DNA of 64,000 nt from Ornithinimicrobium sediminis (GTDB lineage Bacteria; Actinomycetota; Actinomycetes; Actinomycetales; Dermatophilaceae). Position 1 is the stretch's first letter, and the number at the start of each line of letters is the position of its first letter. Below the pieces are notes generated by a model, which ran no database searches, was not told the DNA's origin, and was given only the letters and a program-made list of their open reading frames with translations. Where the stretch lies: NCBI RefSeq assembly GCF_021272345.1, contig NZ_JAJSDQ010000001.1, positions 496,001 to 560,000 on the forward strand. Reading direction: 5' to 3'. The translations under genes and the position numbers were made by a program. Of this stretch, positions 37,251 to 46,292 are shown piece by piece.

Positions 37251-37560
37251 TCAGGGAGCCAGTGCCGCACAGACCCTGGCGACCTCGTCGCCCGTCTGAC
37301 GCCGGGGCTCGTGCACGACCTCGCCGGTGGTCAGGCTGACGTATAAGTCGCGTCGTCGATGGAGAGGATCAGGGTCACGTTGATGCTCCAGACGTACTCC
37401 CGCCCGGTGTCCTGTCGCTCGAAGGTGAGCAGCGTCGCGGGGCCGCCGAGGCCTGCCCAGTCGTCGTAGAAGCGCTCATCGACCACTTGTCCGGTTGCAC
37501 CCGGAGCATCCGCCAGAACTGTCGCCGTGTCGGTGAGACCCGCGTGGTCCGATAGGCTCC
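37251..37560 (-). pseudogene. Frameshifted remnant of a small hypothetical gene
   Basis: Read on the minus strand, one frame gives a protein-like stretch from about 37560 (LTDTATVLADAPGATG, then FYDDWAGLGGPATLL, GREYVWSINVTLILSIDD) and stops at 37331. The next frame, offset by one base at about 37345, continues sensibly (DLYVSLTTGEVVHEP, then VARVCAALAP) to a stop at 37251. A single-base deletion would explain the break. The start is not determinable. It lies between the MFS gene and the tRNA used for integration. Confidence 0.4.
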
Positions 37561-37626
37561 CGCTCGGACGTGGCGGCGTGCGGTGGTCCTCCCTCCGAGA
37601 CCCACCCGGCCGCGCCCACCATCCCC

Positions 37627-37699
37627 GCCCTCGTAGCTCAGGGGATAGAGCACCGCTCTCCTAAAGCGGGTGTCGCAGGTTCGAATCCTGCCGGGGGCA
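37627..37699 (+). tRNA. tRNA-Arg (anticodon CCT)
   Basis: A 73-nt cloverleaf: acceptor GCCCTCG pairs with CGGGGGC (one T-G wobble), anticodon loop CTCCTAA with anticodon CCT for AGG codons, T-loop GGTTCGAATCC, discriminator A, no encoded CCA. Its last 46 nt are part of a 47-bp sequence repeated at 61504-61550. It is the integration site (attB/attL) of the element that follows. Confidence 0.95.
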
Positions 37700-37700
37700 C
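37654..37700 (+). repeat. Left attachment site (attL core)
   Basis: A 47-bp sequence from within the anticodon arm to one base past the discriminator of tRNA-Arg, identical to 61504-61550. The mismatch begins at the base before (C here, T in the right copy), so the core is at most 47 bp. The element therefore regenerates an intact tRNA on insertion. Confidence 0.88.
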
Positions 37701-37734
37701 TTTGCATTTGTGCAGGTCAACGTGATGCCGATGC

Positions 37735-38859
37735 TCAGAGGCTGCCTCCCAGATCGATCCCCTGCCCCATCTTGGGACGTGTTTGGGACGTGAATGCCCG
37801 GTTCACCCTTTCGATCGCTGCCCGGTCGGCGTCGGTGCCCATCAGGTGCCCGTAGGTGTCGAGCGTCAGCTTGGTCGAGCTGTGGCCCAGCCACGAGGCG
37901 ATGGTCTTGATGTCCACGCCGGCTGCGATCCACATGCTCGCCGCGGTATGCCGGAGGTCGTGCGGGCGTCGACCGCCGGCCGTCGCGTTCCAGTGCACGT
38001 CACGGCGCCAGTTCTGCGCATGCAGGTAACCGCCGTGCGGCGCCGGGAAGAGCAGATCGTCCGGCTCCCGGGAGACAGCCCGCGACTCGACGGCCGGGAG
38101 AGCCAGCGACAGCAGGGGGACGACACGGCTCCGGCCGCTCTTGGTGGTGGACCTCTCGATGACCTTGCCCGTCCGACCCGACTGCGGCAGCGACCTGGAC
38201 ACCACCAGGGCCGGGTAGGGCACGCGCGTCACGTCCCGGACCCGCAGCCCCCGCAGCTCCCCGAAGCGCAGTCCTGTCAGACCGAGAATCAGCGTGACGT
38301 CGGCCAGGTCGCCGGCGAGCTCTCGGTGCTCGTCCACCAGCGCGAGCAGCTCGTCCAGCGTGAAAGGACGCACCTCGGCGCCCGCGCTCGGCGCGTCCGG
38401 GCGGGGCATCCGCACAGCGGCGGCCGGGGAGTCCCGGATGACCCTCGCTCGCACCGCATAGTCGAAGAGGCCACGGAGGGTCGTCCGCACCCTCGCTGCG
38501 GTCCCGACCGAGCGGGAGGACGCAAGGTCGGCCAGGAACCGCTCGATCTGCAGCCGGTTCACCGATCCCGTCGACCGTTGGCCGAACACCGGGAGGATGT
38601 GGACCCGGAGGGCGCTCTCGTCCGACTCCCACGCCCGCACCGAGACCTGCCCCCGACGGACCTCCAGGAAGCCCTTGGCCACGTCGGCGACGCTGACCCT
38701 GCCGGCTGACGGGGAGACGAAGTCGCCCATGAGGATGAGCTGCTGCTGCTCCCGCTCCCACGCGACGGCGTCCCCGCGCCGCTCGAACGAGCGGGTGGCG
38801 ACGATCCGACTTCGATGCCACACCCTGACGCGGTAGCGGCGTCCGCGTTTCTCGATCAC
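37735..38859 (-). CDS. int: Tyrosine-recombinase integrase
   Basis: A 374-residue phage-type integrase. The N-terminal arm-binding domain (VIEKRGRRYRVRVWHRSRIV) is followed by a SAM-like core-binding domain and a catalytic domain with R198 (GLTGLRFGELRG), H300-x-x-R303 (PHDLRHTAAS), H326 (LGHSSTKLTL) and nucleophile Y336 (DTYGHL). All catalytic residues are present, so it is probably active. The GTG start overlaps the stop of the Xis-type gene by 4 nt (GTGA). The gene points toward the tRNA and ends 35 nt from the core site. Confidence 0.95.
   Translation of the reverse strand: MIEKRGRRYRVRVWHRSRIVATRSFERRGDAVAWEREQQQLILMGDFVSPSAGRVSVADVAKGFLEVRRGQVSVRAWESDESALRVHILPVFGQRSTGSVNRLQIERFLADLASSRSVGTAARVRTTLRGLFDYAVRARVIRDSPAAAVRMPRPDAPSAGAEVRPFTLDELLALVDEHRELAGDLADVTLILGLTGLRFGELRGLRVRDVTRVPYPALVVSRSLPQSGRTGKVIERSTTKSGRSRVVPLLSLALPAVESRAVSREPDDLLFPAPHGGYLHAQNWRRDVHWNATAGGRRPHDLRHTAASMWIAAGVDIKTIASWLGHSSTKLTLDTYGHLMGTDADRAAIERVNRAFTSQTRPKMGQGIDLGGSL
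37773..37791. promoter_or_regulatory. Integrase arm-type sites, left end
   Basis: Two direct copies of TGGGACGT at 37773 and 37784 (11 bp apart), 73 bp inside the left core and within the 3' end of the integrase gene. The same pair with the same spacing is found near the right core. Confidence 0.6.
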
Positions 38860-39053
38860 TCCAGGACCTCTCGCTGAGCCTCCAGCCAGTCGTTGAGGTC
38901 CGACGGCTTGAAGAACACCCTGCGACCGACACGGATGGCCGGGGCGAACCGGCGTTGGAGGCGGAGGTAGTTGAGAGTGTTCGGCGAGATGTGGCACCAC
39001 CGGGCCGCCTCCTCGATGGTGAGCAGTTCGATGGGGCTGATGGTCTGAGACAT
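38856..39053 (-). CDS. AlpA/Xis-type helix-turn-helix protein
   Basis: A 65-residue winged-helix protein of the MerR/AlpA excisionase class: LLTIEEAARWCHISPNTLNY is the helix-turn-helix, RVGRRVFFKPSDLNDWL the wing. Such proteins bend attachment-site DNA to favour excision and often regulate int. ATG 39053 is preferred since the fold starts at once; the longer frame adds an unrelated N-terminus. Its stop overlaps the integrase start by 4 nt. Confidence 0.88.
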   Translation of the reverse strand: MSQTISPIELLTIEEAARWCHISPNTLNYLRLQRRFAPAIRVGRRVFFKPSDLNDWLEAQREVLE

Positions 39054-39441
39054 GGCGTTGAGGTTCCTTTCACTCGTGGTCAGCTTCTTCTGCTGTAGTC
39101 CCCAAAGCGTCGAGATCCACCCCAGGGACTCACCTTCTTCCAATTCAGCCACTTCCGACCGTCCGACGATCGACCCCCGACCACGCTGTGGACAGACAGC
39201 CACGCACTTCGAGCCACTCGCTCACGCTCGACCTGGCCGCCCCAGCCCTCTCGCTGTCACACATCAGCCCGCTCTAGACGCACTTCTCGATGTGCGCGCC
39301 GCCGGCGCCGACTCAGCCGTGACCCCAGGGCCTGAGCAGACAGTCGACAGCCGCATGAGCACTACGGAGAAGGAACACACCCGGTGCACTCGGTCGCCGC
39401 GGTGAGACCCTGAGCGTTGACCGCCCGCTTTGGTGGGTGTG
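39054..39441. other. Divergent intergenic region between xis and relaxase
   Basis: No gene is supportable here. It must hold the promoters for the leftward xis-int operon and the rightward relaxase. MobF relaxases usually nick close to their own gene, so it is also the likeliest place for oriT. Small dyads are visible (GTGG-N8-CCAC near 39190; GCAC-N8-GTGC near 39280), none decisive. Confidence 0.35.
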
Positions 39442-42400
39442 ATGACGTTGCACAAGCTCGCCGCCGGCAGCGGGTACACGTACCTGACGAAGCAGGTCGC
39501 TGCCCACGACGCCACGGAGATGCGGCAGGTCGGGCTCGCTGCCTACTACGAGGAGAAGGGTGAGGCACCGGGCCGCTGGCTGGGCACTGGCCTGGCCGGC
39601 CTCGACCTCAACGTGGGGGACGTGGTGACCGAGGAGCAGATGAAGCTGCTGTTCGGGCAGGGCCGCCACCCCCGCTCCGACGAACCGGAGGCGGCTGCCC
39701 AAGGGTGGGATGGGTTGGGGCGGGCGTTCCCGACGTTCGGCGCCACGACCTTGCGGCAGGTGATCGCGCGGGCGTTCAGCGAGCACAACACCGGGCAGGG
39801 GCTGGTATGGAACCATCCGATCCCGGCGGAGGTCCGGGCGCGGATCCGCACCCAGGTCGCCCGGGAGGCGTTCGTGGACCGTCACGGCCGGGCGCCGGTG
39901 GACGAGGGCGAGCTGACGGGGTTCGTCGCGTCGGCGTCGCGGCCGGCGCAGGTCCCGGTCGCGGGGTTCGACCTGACGTTCTCGCCGGTGAAGTCGGTCT
40001 CGGCCCTGTGGGCCCTCGCCCCGGTTGACGTTGCCAAGCAGGTGGAGGCCGCGCATCAGGACGCGGTCCGCGCGACGTTGGCGATGCTCGAGGCGGAGGT
40101 GGCGTTCACGCGGGTCGGGAAGGGCGGGATCCGGCAGGTACCGGTGACCGGCCTGGTGGCGGCGGCGTTCGACCACCGCGACTCCCGCACCGGGGACCCG
40201 GACCTGCACACCCATGTGGTCGTGTCCAACAAGGTGCAGTCGTTGCCGCAGGAGGGCGGCCGGTGGTTGACGTTGGATGGGCGGATGCTGTTCAAGGCCA
40301 AGGTGATGGCCTCCGAGCACTACAACACCCACCTCGAAGCGAGCCTGGTCGACCGGCTCGGGGTCCGGTTCGTCGACCGGCCCGCCCCAGCCGGGCGCAG
40401 GCCGGTGCGGGAGATCGCCGGCCTGGACGCCGGGCTGCTCGCGGTGTGGTCCAGCCGCCGGCATGCCATCGAGCTGCGCCAGCGCGAGCTGGTCGCGGTG
40501 TTCCGGGCCGAGCACCACCGTGCCCCGACCGCCGTCGAGGCGTTGGCGTTGGCGCAACAGGCGAACCTGGAGACCCGCCCGGCCAAGCACGAACCCCGCA
40601 GCGAAGCCGAGCAACGGCGCGAGTGGTGGGCGCAGGCCAGCGCCATGTACGCCAGGGGCGGGCGCGGTGGGGACGTGGCCGTCGCCAAGCTCATCGCCGC
40701 GGCGGTGGGGACGCACCAGGGACGCAACCGGGAAGGCGGTGGGGACGGGAGTATCGCCGCAGGTCAGCGGGTGGGGACGCTCCAGGGACGCGTCCGGGAG
40801 CGGCGGGGTGGGGACGTGCGCCCCCAGGTGGTCGCCGACCGGGTGCTGCAGGTGCTGGAGGGGTCGAGGGCGACGTGGCAGGTGTGGCACGTCCGTGCCG
40901 AGGCCCTGCGCCAGGCCCGCACCGCACAGGTACCCCTCGCCGAGCTCGACGACTATGTCCGAGAGGTCGAGAACGAAGTGCTGACCGGCCTGTCCGTGCC
41001 CGTAGGGGTACCACCGGAGCTGGGTGAGCCGGCGGTGCTGCGCCGCTCGGACGGGCAGTCCGCCCACACCGTGCACGGCAGCCAGGCCTACACCTCCCGG
41101 GCCATCCTGGCCGCCGAGGAAGAGCTGCTCGGCCTGGGGGTGCACCGTGACGGCCGGCAGGTGAGCCCCGGGGTGGTGGAGGCTGTCCTGGTCGGCCAAG
41201 CCGGCACCGGGATAACCCTGGACCGGTCCCAGACCGCCATGGTCCGCGACCTGGCCACCAGCGGGTGCCGCGTGCAGGTCGCCCTCGCCCCGGCCGGGGC
41301 CGGCAAGACCGCCGCCCTGCGTGTGCTCGCCCGGGCGTGGGAGGCCTCCGGTGGGCACGTGGTCGGGCTCGCACCCACGGCGGTCGCGGCTGACGAGCTC
41401 GGCCGCGCCACCGGGATCCCCGCCGACACCCTTGCCAAGTTCCTCCACCAGACCACGCGCAACGCCACAGACGCTGCTAGCGATGGGCACCCGAACGTGG
41501 GGCCGGGGACGTTGGTGGTCATCGACGAGGCCGGGATGGCTGGGACCCGTGACCTCGCCGCGGTGGTCCGGCATGTGGTCGACGCCGGTGGGAGTGTGCG
41601 GCTGGTCGGGGACGACCAGCAGCTCAGTGCTGTCGCCGCCGGCGGGGTCTTTCGAGACCTGGCCGAGCAGGGTCACGCGCACGGCACCACGGCCACGTTG
41701 ACCGAGCTGCACCGGTTCTCCGACCCCGCCGAAGGAGCCGCCACCCTCGCGGTCCGGGACGGTGACCCCACCGCGTTGGACCACTACCTCGACCACGGCC
41801 GGGTCCACACCGGCGACGTGGGCACCGCGACCGACACGGCGTACGCCGCGTGGAAGGCCGACCAGCAGGCCGGGCTGTCCAGCCTGCTGCTGGCCGCGAC
41901 GCGCGACTCCGTGCGCGAGCTGAATCAGCGCGCCCGGCAGGACCGTCTCGACACCACCGGCCAGCCGCCTGGACGTGAGATCGTCCTGGCGGACGGCACT
42001 CGGGCCAGCGCCGGCGACACCGTGATCACCAGACGCAACGAGCGCGCCCTGCGGACCGGGGACGGGTCCTGGGTCAAGAACGGCGACCGGTGGCACCTCG
42101 TGGACGTCCACCGCGACGGGGCTGTCACGGTCGAACGCCACGACCACAGCACACACGCAGGTGCTGCCCGTCGGCTCACCCTGCCCGCCGGGTACGTGGC
42201 CGCGCACGTGCAGCTGGGGTATGCCAGCACGATCCACGGCGCCCAGGGAGCCACTGTCGACACCACCCACACCGTGCTCACCGGGGCTGAGACCCGTCAG
42301 GGCCTGTATGTCGCCGTGTCCCGCGGCCGGCAGACCAATGACCTGTACCTCGGCGCGCCCGCGCCAACGCTGGACGGCGTTGGCCCCGAGGTCCATGACG

Positions 42401-43254
42401 CAACCGCTGACCCGCGGGAGCTGCTCACGGACATCCTGGCCCGGGACGGCCGGGCACAGTCCGCCACGACCGTCGAGCGGGGCGACGCCGCACGGGACCT
42501 GCGGCAGGCGGCGCTGGCCTACCAAGACGCCCTTCCCGTCCTGGCCCAGCAGCACCTCGGGGCCGAGCGGATGGCCGCGCTGGACGACGCGTTGGACCGG
42601 TGGATCCCCGGCCTGACGCAGCAACCGGGCTACCCGCACCTGCGGGGACAGCTGGCGCTGCACTGGGTCGACGGGACCCACCCGGAGACCGTGGTCGAGC
42701 AGGCCACATGGTACCGCGGCACCCAGGCCCTGACCGAGGCCGAGGACCCTGCCGCCGCCCTTGCCTGGCGCATCGCCGGCACCTGCCCAACGTCGCACCG
42801 GGACGCACCCCTGCCCTGGCTACCCGACATCCCACCCGCCCTACGACAGGACACGGCGACGAGCGACTATCTCGACCGGCTCACCCAGCAGGTCGAACAG
42901 CTCGTGCAACGGGTCGCCGGCGAGGCCCAGCATGCAGGCGCCGCGGCCCGCGCGCCCTGGCAACGGGCACTGCCCCCGGACGTCGACGACCAGCTCATCG
43001 GCGACCTCGCCGTCTGGCGCGCCGCCCACGGCATCGCGCCGACCGAGCCCAACCCCACCGGTCCGCCCACGAAAGAACCCGACGCAGCCCGGCACCAGGC
43101 CCGACTCAACCGGCGACTCAGCGCACCGTCTTCGGTCTTCAGCAGGCAGACGGCAGACGCTGAGCGCGAGAAGCTACGAATCAGTCAGCGACAAGCTGAG
43201 CGCGACCGGCTCCGTGAACGTCCCTCACACGACGTATCCGGCCCTTCGCGGTGA
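39442..43254 (+). CDS. MobF-family (TrwC/TraA-type) relaxase-helicase
   Basis: A 1270-residue protein. The N-terminal TrwC-type relaxase domain has tyrosines in GSGYTYLTKQV and the AYYEEKGE block, with metal-binding histidines in HRDSRTGDPDLHTHVVVSN. A superfamily 1B helicase follows with Walker A LAPAGAGKTAAL, Walker B VVIDEAGMAG, GDDQQLSAV and the C-terminal motif YASTIHGAQGATVD. It nicks oriT, stays covalently bound and unwinds the strand for transfer. ATG 39442 is chosen because MTLHKLAAGSGYTYL is the usual family start; TTG and GTG codons at 39430-39439 are less likely. No coupling protein is nearby. Confidence 0.93.
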   Translation: MTLHKLAAGSGYTYLTKQVAAHDATEMRQVGLAAYYEEKGEAPGRWLGTGLAGLDLNVGDVVTEEQMKLLFGQGRHPRSDEPEAAAQGWDGLGRAFPTFGATTLRQVIARAFSEHNTGQGLVWNHPIPAEVRARIRTQVAREAFVDRHGRAPVDEGELTGFVASASRPAQVPVAGFDLTFSPVKSVSALWALAPVDVAKQVEAAHQDAVRATLAMLEAEVAFTRVGKGGIRQVPVTGLVAAAFDHRDSRTGDPDLHTHVVVSNKVQSLPQEGGRWLTLDGRMLFKAKVMASEHYNTHLEASLVDRLGVRFVDRPAPAGRRPVREIAGLDAGLLAVWSSRRHAIELRQRELVAVFRAEHHRAPTAVEALALAQQANLETRPAKHEPRSEAEQRREWWAQASAMYARGGRGGDVAVAKLIAAAVGTHQGRNREGGGDGSIAAGQRVGTLQGRVRERRGGDVRPQVVADRVLQVLEGSRATWQVWHVRAEALRQARTAQVPLAELDDYVREVENEVLTGLSVPVGVPPELGEPAVLRRSDGQSAHTVHGSQAYTSRAILAAEEELLGLGVHRDGRQVSPGVVEAVLVGQAGTGITLDRSQTAMVRDLATSGCRVQVALAPAGAGKTAALRVLARAWEASGGHVVGLAPTAVAADELGRATGIPADTLAKFLHQTTRNATDAASDGHPNVGPGTLVVIDEAGMAGTRDLAAVVRHVVDAGGSVRLVGDDQQLSAVAAGGVFRDLAEQGHAHGTTATLTELHRFSDPAEGAATLAVRDGDPTALDHYLDHGRVHTGDVGTATDTAYAAWKADQQAGLSSLLLAATRDSVRELNQRARQDRLDTTGQPPGREIVLADGTRASAGDTVITRRNERALRTGDGSWVKNGDRWHLVDVHRDGAVTVERHDHSTHAGAARRLTLPAGYVAAHVQLGYASTIHGAQGATVDTTHTVLTGAETRQGLYVAVSRGRQTNDLYLGAPAPTLDGVGPEVHDATADPRELLTDILARDGRAQSATTVERGDAARDLRQAALAYQDALPVLAQQHLGAERMAALDDALDRWIPGLTQQPGYPHLRGQLALHWVDGTHPETVVEQATWYRGTQALTEAEDPAAALAWRIAGTCPTSHRDAPLPWLPDIPPALRQDTATSDYLDRLTQQVEQLVQRVAGEAQHAGAAARAPWQRALPPDVDDQLIGDLAVWRAAHGIAPTEPNPTGPPTKEPDAARHQARLNRRLSAPSSVFSRQTADAEREKLRISQRQAERDRLRERPSHDVSGPSR

Positions 43255-43310
43255 CCGGAGTCGGTCAGCGCTGACCCCCCGCAACACCGTGGTCGATACA
43301 TCGCGGACAG

Positions 43311-43455
43311 GCCGAGGTGCGCGCACTCATCAGGGATATGTAGGTGCTGGGCCCGCGCCGAGGGTCGTGACAGACCGGATCTGCCGAGGTGCGTGCACTC
43401 ATCAGGGATATATACGGTGATCGGCACGCGCCGAGGGTCGTGACAGACCGGATCT
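43311..43455. repeat. Tandem repeat of a 72-73 bp unit
   Basis: Two copies begin at 43311 and 43383, with the first bases of a third at 43456. Each has GCCGAGGTGCGYGCACTCATC, broken here at position 10 by the variable base, then AGGGATAT, a variable middle of ~20 bp and the shared end CGAGGGTCGTGACAGACCGG. The array lies between the relaxase gene and the SIR2-STAND gene, 200-350 bp upstream of the latter. Confidence 0.8.
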
Positions 43456-43607
43456 GCCGAGAGTCGGACGTTCGGCGCAGGCCGCGGACCGCCCGCGTCC
43501 GGATACCTGGTCACGACCCTCCACGCGGTCGGACACACCGCGCTCCGCTGCCCGAGAACAAGGCGCAGCCGCGTTGGCGGCGAATCCGCACTCGCCGCCG
43601 GCGGGTC

Positions 43608-43636
43608 TTGTACTGTTTCACGGACGATCGTATCCG
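43608..43636 (+). promoter_or_regulatory. Candidate promoter of the SIR2-STAND gene
   Basis: TTGTAC (43608-43613), a 17-bp spacer and TATCCG (43631-43636), a reasonable sigma-70-type pair 23 nt upstream of the ATG. A ribosome site AGGGGA lies 7 nt before the ATG at 43659. Confidence 0.4.
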
Positions 43637-43658
43637 CGACGATGCAGGGGACTTGGTC

Positions 43659-46292
43659 ATGGGAGCTCAAGACGACGCGCTGGAACGTCTGGTTTATGCC
43701 ATGGAGGAGGAACCCGACCGCGAGTTCTCCTTCGTCTTGGGATCCGGCATGAGTAACGGTCGTGTACCTGGAGTAGCAGGCATGACCGAGCTGTTTTGCG
43801 CCGAGATGGGGCAATCGGAACAGTACGACGAATTGATCGACAGACTAGGGCCAGCAGGCGCATATCAGGAAGCTGCTCGATTACTGACGAGACGACGCGG
43901 CCCCCGAGCCTTAGCAAGAGTAATCAAGCGGGCCACCCTCTTGGCGGCCCCTGGGTACGAAGACACTGAAAAGATCGCTCAGGTCCCAGTCAGTGCGTGG
44001 GAAGTGCCGAAAGGCCTTACAGCGTTTGCGAGTGTATTGAAGAACATTCACCCCTCAAGGCGACTCGTCGTGTACACGACCAATTTCGATCCCTTGATCG
44101 AGGTCGCCTTGAAACGAAGGGGAGTGGATACCTTTTCACTGGCCGTCGGAGGTGACCGCTCCATCAACCCGCGCCAGGTGCATGGAGCCCTACCTGTCGT
44201 GCATCTTCATGGTTTCTGCGAGGACAGTGCCACGCTAAACACGATACTCGAACTGGGCGCAGCCCGGGAAGAGCTTGAAGAGGCTATCCTGTCAAGCATC
44301 CGCGACACAATGACGTGGGTAATGGGCTATGGTGGATGGGAGGACAGCTTTATGCGCGCGTTCCGCACCCTCGTGCAGGGCACCTCCCTCGAGCTATTGC
44401 AGGCCGAGATTGCTTGGGTCACCCATGGGCAGCAGAGTGCCGACATAGAATCCGCCGGACTTCAGGGGGTCTTTGGACGCGTAGGAATCACGGAGTACAT
44501 AAACGTTGATGCCACTAAAATGCTCACGGAGGCGAGCGTGCGCACAGAGTCCGCCCCTGTGCCCGATCAATTGCCCCAAGGATGGCAGGTTTTCTCCCCG
44601 GCCTTCGAATCGACAGATATGGCGGATGTCGTCGCACTGACGGAGGGGAGAAGCGTTGACGAAAACGCCGTCGCGTCAGCACCCCTTCTTTCGCACACCT
44701 TACGCCTGTTGGACGCGGCTAGAGATGAACTATCACGCATCGATGGGGGCATTTCCTCCGTAATCGCCATGGGTCCCACAGGTGAGGGTAAGTCAATTGG
44801 ACTACTGCAAGCGGGTAGGAAATTGATGCTGGAAGACCAAACGCTCCGGATCTGGCGTATGCGACCAGGTGCGCCACCCCTAACCACAGAGGCGATCCTC
44901 GATGCTGCCGCCTCGGCAAAGGGGCGGTTGGTCTTGCTCATCGATGACGCCGATCTCATACTCGAAGAACTTGCAGACGCTGTCCAGGCCGCGCGACCTC
45001 GGATTGCAGGGAAACCTGGCGTTCTGATCCTCGCAAGCGCCCATCGCCACCATGATCACTTAACTAGCTTCAGAAGTGCGCTTGGTCGTCTGCGCGCACG
45101 GCAGATCGACTTCGAGGGCCTCGCCCGAACGGATGCGTACGATTTGGCCGAATTGTACCTCCGCAGCGGCGTATTGCCGTCTGCACACTCGGACCAGGGG
45201 AAAGAACATGTCGCGGAGGAAATCATCCAGGCAGCTGGCGTTGACATGCGTGATGCTTCGCTCTTTGGGGCCGTACTCCATTTGTGGTACGGCGAGGAAC
45301 TTCTCGCGCGGTTAACTGATCTAATGGAGCGTCTGACTCGATTCTCAGTCCGCGGCGTGGGCCTCGATCAAGTCCTGATGGCAATTGCGCTTGCTCAAAT
45401 AGCAAGTGACCGTCACGGGCGAGGGAGTGGCGGCCTAACCGTCCAGTCCCTTGCCGTCATGCTTGAAGTTGCCGAGGTTGATGTCCTCCCCATCGTCATC
45501 TCTCCGTTGGGTCGCGAGGCTGGCATCTCGCGTGTTGGCGATCGCATCTACTGCCGACACCCTGCGATCGCCGAGGCGTTGATTGCAGAGTCCGACCCTG
45601 TTGAAGGGGAGGCTGCTCTTGCCACTGCGCGGAACAGTGCTTTGGGGCTACTGGGCCGCGGTGCTGGCAGGCAGCTTGCCCATCGCGAACGGGACCGTGA
45701 GGTTTTGAGTGCTCTAAGCCCTTACCGCTCACTCGACCCAGAGGACGCCCAAGTGTGGGGGGCGGCCTATAGGGATGCAGCGACGGGACGCCTCGAAGCG
45801 AGAGTGACCTATCTTTGGATCTTGAGACAAAACCGGAAGCATGACTTCGCGACCAAGTACGCGGACGGTATTGAAACTCACGTTTCCGATTTTTCTGATT
45901 GGCGGAACACTTATCGCGGATTCCTGGTCGAGTGGTCGCTTTTGGAACTGGGCTCTTCGCGCCCTACCGAAGCATTGCGGCTTGCACTGCGTTCATGTAG
46001 TGACATGAGTGGAGTGCCGCTATACGCCGACCAGATTGTTTACAGCCTTGGAGCCGCTCAAAAAGCGGCCAGGGCTCTCCGCCTTCGTGGCGCTCCTGGC
46101 GCACTCGAGTTCGAAGAAATTGTCGGCGTACTAATTGACCGACTTCAGGGCGACGAGAAGGCGATTGTTGGCGGACAGCACGGCCCGGCTCGGTTGGTTG
46201 GTCGAATGAGGGCCCTCTCCAATGGGCTTGCGCAACCAGGCAAGCACCGCCTCCATTTCGTGGAGATGCTAAGGAGGCTGGGTGATGCCTAG
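43659..46292 (+). CDS. SIR2-STAND ATPase, candidate anti-phage defence protein
   Basis: An 877-residue protein. Residues ~15-320 are a SIR2-like domain: FVLGSGMSNG (nucleotide loop), TTNFD (140-144) and catalytic-type HLHG (182-185), then GYGGWEDSF. Residues ~345-560 are a P-loop ATPase of the STAND/AAA kind: Walker A GPTGEGKS (372-379), Walker B LVLLIDDAD (D429, D430), followed by LASAHRHHDHL. The C-terminal ~300 residues are helical, without a recognised repeat, and would be the sensor. This order matches SIR2-STAND defence proteins (Avs5-type), where sensing drives NAD+ depletion. GC content is clearly lower than in neighbours and several TTA and AGA codons occur, indicating recent transfer. 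ATG 43659 is favoured by the Shine-Dalgarno sequence. Confidence 0.85.
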   Translation: MGAQDDALERLVYAMEEEPDREFSFVLGSGMSNGRVPGVAGMTELFCAEMGQSEQYDELIDRLGPAGAYQEAARLLTRRRGPRALARVIKRATLLAAPGYEDTEKIAQVPVSAWEVPKGLTAFASVLKNIHPSRRLVVYTTNFDPLIEVALKRRGVDTFSLAVGGDRSINPRQVHGALPVVHLHGFCEDSATLNTILELGAAREELEEAILSSIRDTMTWVMGYGGWEDSFMRAFRTLVQGTSLELLQAEIAWVTHGQQSADIESAGLQGVFGRVGITEYINVDATKMLTEASVRTESAPVPDQLPQGWQVFSPAFESTDMADVVALTEGRSVDENAVASAPLLSHTLRLLDAARDELSRIDGGISSVIAMGPTGEGKSIGLLQAGRKLMLEDQTLRIWRMRPGAPPLTTEAILDAAASAKGRLVLLIDDADLILEELADAVQAARPRIAGKPGVLILASAHRHHDHLTSFRSALGRLRARQIDFEGLARTDAYDLAELYLRSGVLPSAHSDQGKEHVAEEIIQAAGVDMRDASLFGAVLHLWYGEELLARLTDLMERLTRFSVRGVGLDQVLMAIALAQIASDRHGRGSGGLTVQSLAVMLEVAEVDVLPIVISPLGREAGISRVGDRIYCRHPAIAEALIAESDPVEGEAALATARNSALGLLGRGAGRQLAHRERDREVLSALSPYRSLDPEDAQVWGAAYRDAATGRLEARVTYLWILRQNRKHDFATKYADGIETHVSDFSDWRNTYRGFLVEWSLLELGSSRPTEALRLALRSCSDMSGVPLYADQIVYSLGAAQKAARALRLRGAPGALEFEEIVGVLIDRLQGDEKAIVGGQHGPARLVGRMRALSNGLAQPGKHRLHFVEMLRRLGDA

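Noticed and set aside
39313-42798. A 1161-codon minus-strand open frame opposite the relaxase
   Set aside because: The plus strand carries complete relaxase and helicase motifs; the antisense frame is a codon-bias shadow.
43389-43658. A 90-residue N-terminal extension of the SIR2-STAND protein
   Set aside because: It reads through the tandem repeat, is Arg/Pro-rich, and the Shine-Dalgarno and promoter point to ATG 43659.
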